From positions 1 through 5,969 of the forward strand of contig JAOPYS010000090.1 in NCBI GenBank assembly GCA_025964465.1: a stretch of 5,969 nucleotides of DNA, read 5' to 3'. Source of the DNA: Thermoleophilia bacterium. Its GTDB lineage: Bacteria > Actinomycetota > Thermoleophilia > Gaiellales > SKUG01. Positions 5,349-5,969 of this stretch are shown here, one piece after another. Position 1 is the stretch's first letter; the number at the start of each line of letters is the position of its first letter. A program made the translations under genes and the position numbers. The notes beneath the pieces were generated by a model that worked only from the letters and a program-made list of their open reading frames with translations, ran no database searches and had not been told where the DNA came from.

Positions 5349-5969
5349 GCGGTGGTCGGCCTCCCCGATCCACGTGCCGGGCTCGTCGTGGAACGACGAG
5401 CGCACGTGGAGCTTGACGTTGTAGTTGCGGGCGAACTCGACGGAGCGCAGCATGAGCACGCGCGCGCCGGAGGCCGCCATCTCGAGCATCTCCTCGAAGG
5501 AGACGAAGTGGAGCTTGCGGGCGCCGGGCACGACCCGCGGGTCGGCGGTGAACACGCCGTCGACGTCCGTGTAGATCTCGCACGCGTCGGCGCCGAGGGC
5601 GGCGGCGAGCGCGACGGCGGTGGCGTCGGAGCCGCCGCGGCCGAGCGTGGTGACGTTCGCCTCGAGCGACACGCCCTGGAACCCGGCGACGAGCACGATG
5701 CGGCCGGCGTCGAGCGCGTCGTGCAGGCGGTGCCCGCGGATCTCCACGATCTTGGCGTTGGTGTGCTCGTTAGTGGTGACGATGCCGGCCTGCGAGCCGG
5801 TGAACGACACGGCCTGGTGGCCGAGGTCGTGGATCGCCATCGCGATGAGCGCGCAGGAGATGCGCTCGCCCGTCGACAGCAGCATGTCCATCTCGCGCTC
5901 GTTGGGGCTGGCGGAGACGTCGTTGGCGAGGTCGATGAGGTGGTCGGTGGACTTGCCCATCGCGCTCGC
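4821..5969 (-). CDS. lysC: Aspartate kinase (partial, N-terminus off the right edge)
   Basis: 382 residues plus the stop are visible. The enzyme phosphorylates L-aspartate with ATP, the first step of the aspartate pathway. The fragment begins within the family motif SAMGKSTD, so the KFGGTSV nucleotide loop and about 40 residues lie beyond the window; the ATG at 5960 is internal. Further signatures are TGSQAGI, TTLGRGGSDATAVALAAAL and YTDVDGVFTADPR (substrate and ATP sites). The C-terminal third has two ACT domains, beginning near ISGVTHDEAQ and near VSLVGAGMKTHPG. Order and wording match the Corynebacterium/Bacillus class whose ACT domains bind lysine and threonine for feedback inhibition, so such control is inferred. 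It overlaps the downstream asd by 8 bp in the classical actinobacterial lysC-asd arrangement. Confidence 0.97.
   Translation of the reverse strand, partial: ASAMGKSTDHLIDLANDVSASPNEREMDMLLSTGERISCALIAMAIHDLGHQAVSFTGSQAGIVTTNEHTNAKIVEIRGHRLHDALDAGRIVLVAGFQGVSLEANVTTLGRGGSDATAVALAAALGADACEIYTDVDGVFTADPRVVPGARKLHFVSFEEMLEMAASGARVLMLRSVEFARNYNVKLHVRSSFHDEPGTWIGEADHRMENAIISGVTHDEAQARVTIFDVPDQPGSAASIFGACAELGINVDMILQTPSVNGITDVAFTLPSGDVQRAGETLERVARQVGAGGWRCDESVGIVSLVGAGMKTHPGIAAKMFASLAGDGINMQMISTSPIKISCVIPEAQVHDAVRCLHDAFDLSSSVDARGHEVAAEGSANG
4837..4842 (-). promoter_or_regulatory. Shine-Dalgarno for asd inside the lysC 3' end
   Basis: On the minus strand GGAGGG lies eight bases before the asd ATG, within the last codons of lysC. 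Its presence supports the ATG at 4828 over later starts and independent ribosome entry at asd in addition to coupling through the 8-bp overlap. Confidence 0.6.

Noticed and set aside
5958..5960. ATG at 5960 as the lysC start
   Set aside because: It lies inside the conserved SAMGKSTD motif; the frame stays open to the edge and the N-terminal KFGGTSV part must be outside the window.

Overview
The window is uniformly GC-rich and reads as an actinobacterial chromosome segment. The best guess is the Thermoleophilia (Solirubrobacter/Conexibacter-like). Two things point there: the secreted decapeptide-repeat protein with an N-terminus of the 'NNSV..xxIKNGAV' kind, and the secreted GGxGxD protein ending in a Cys-containing tail. 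This placement is inference from family style, not a marker gene. Both window ends cut through genes.

Layout, left to right: (1) on the minus strand, the first ~448 codons of a secreted Asp-box/Ycf48-like beta-propeller protein, whose C-terminus lies off the left edge. (2) A 71-bp divergent intergenic region with two small dyads. (3) On the plus strand, a secreted 370-aa protein made of about 16 decapeptide repeats (a 30-bp DNA period) capped by a C1q/TNF-like head. (4) A 264-bp gap holding several inverted repeats and, right before the next start codon, a 7-bp hairpin that encloses the probable ribosome binding site. (5) On the plus strand, a secreted 312-aa RTX-type GGxGxD calcium-binding repeat protein. 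(6) Converging on it with only 18 bp between stop codons, the minus-strand operon lysC-asd, whose two reading frames overlap by 8 bp.

lysC (N-terminus off the right edge) and asd encode aspartate kinase and aspartate-semialdehyde dehydrogenase, the first two committed steps from aspartate to lysine, threonine, methionine and diaminopimelate. lysC carries an in-frame ATG with a Shine-Dalgarno-like sequence at the place where the separate beta (regulatory) subunit starts in Corynebacterium, so it may make two polypeptides. The three genes to the left all encode exported, repeat-built proteins (propeller, fibre with globular head, calcium roll), which suggests a small surface/secretome neighbourhood beside a housekeeping operon. 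No defence system, mobile element, CRISPR array, tRNA or rRNA was seen.

The points most worth a second look are the structured leader and RBS hairpin of the RTX gene, the apparent loss of the active-site Gln in the Asd protein, and the predicted internal start in lysC.
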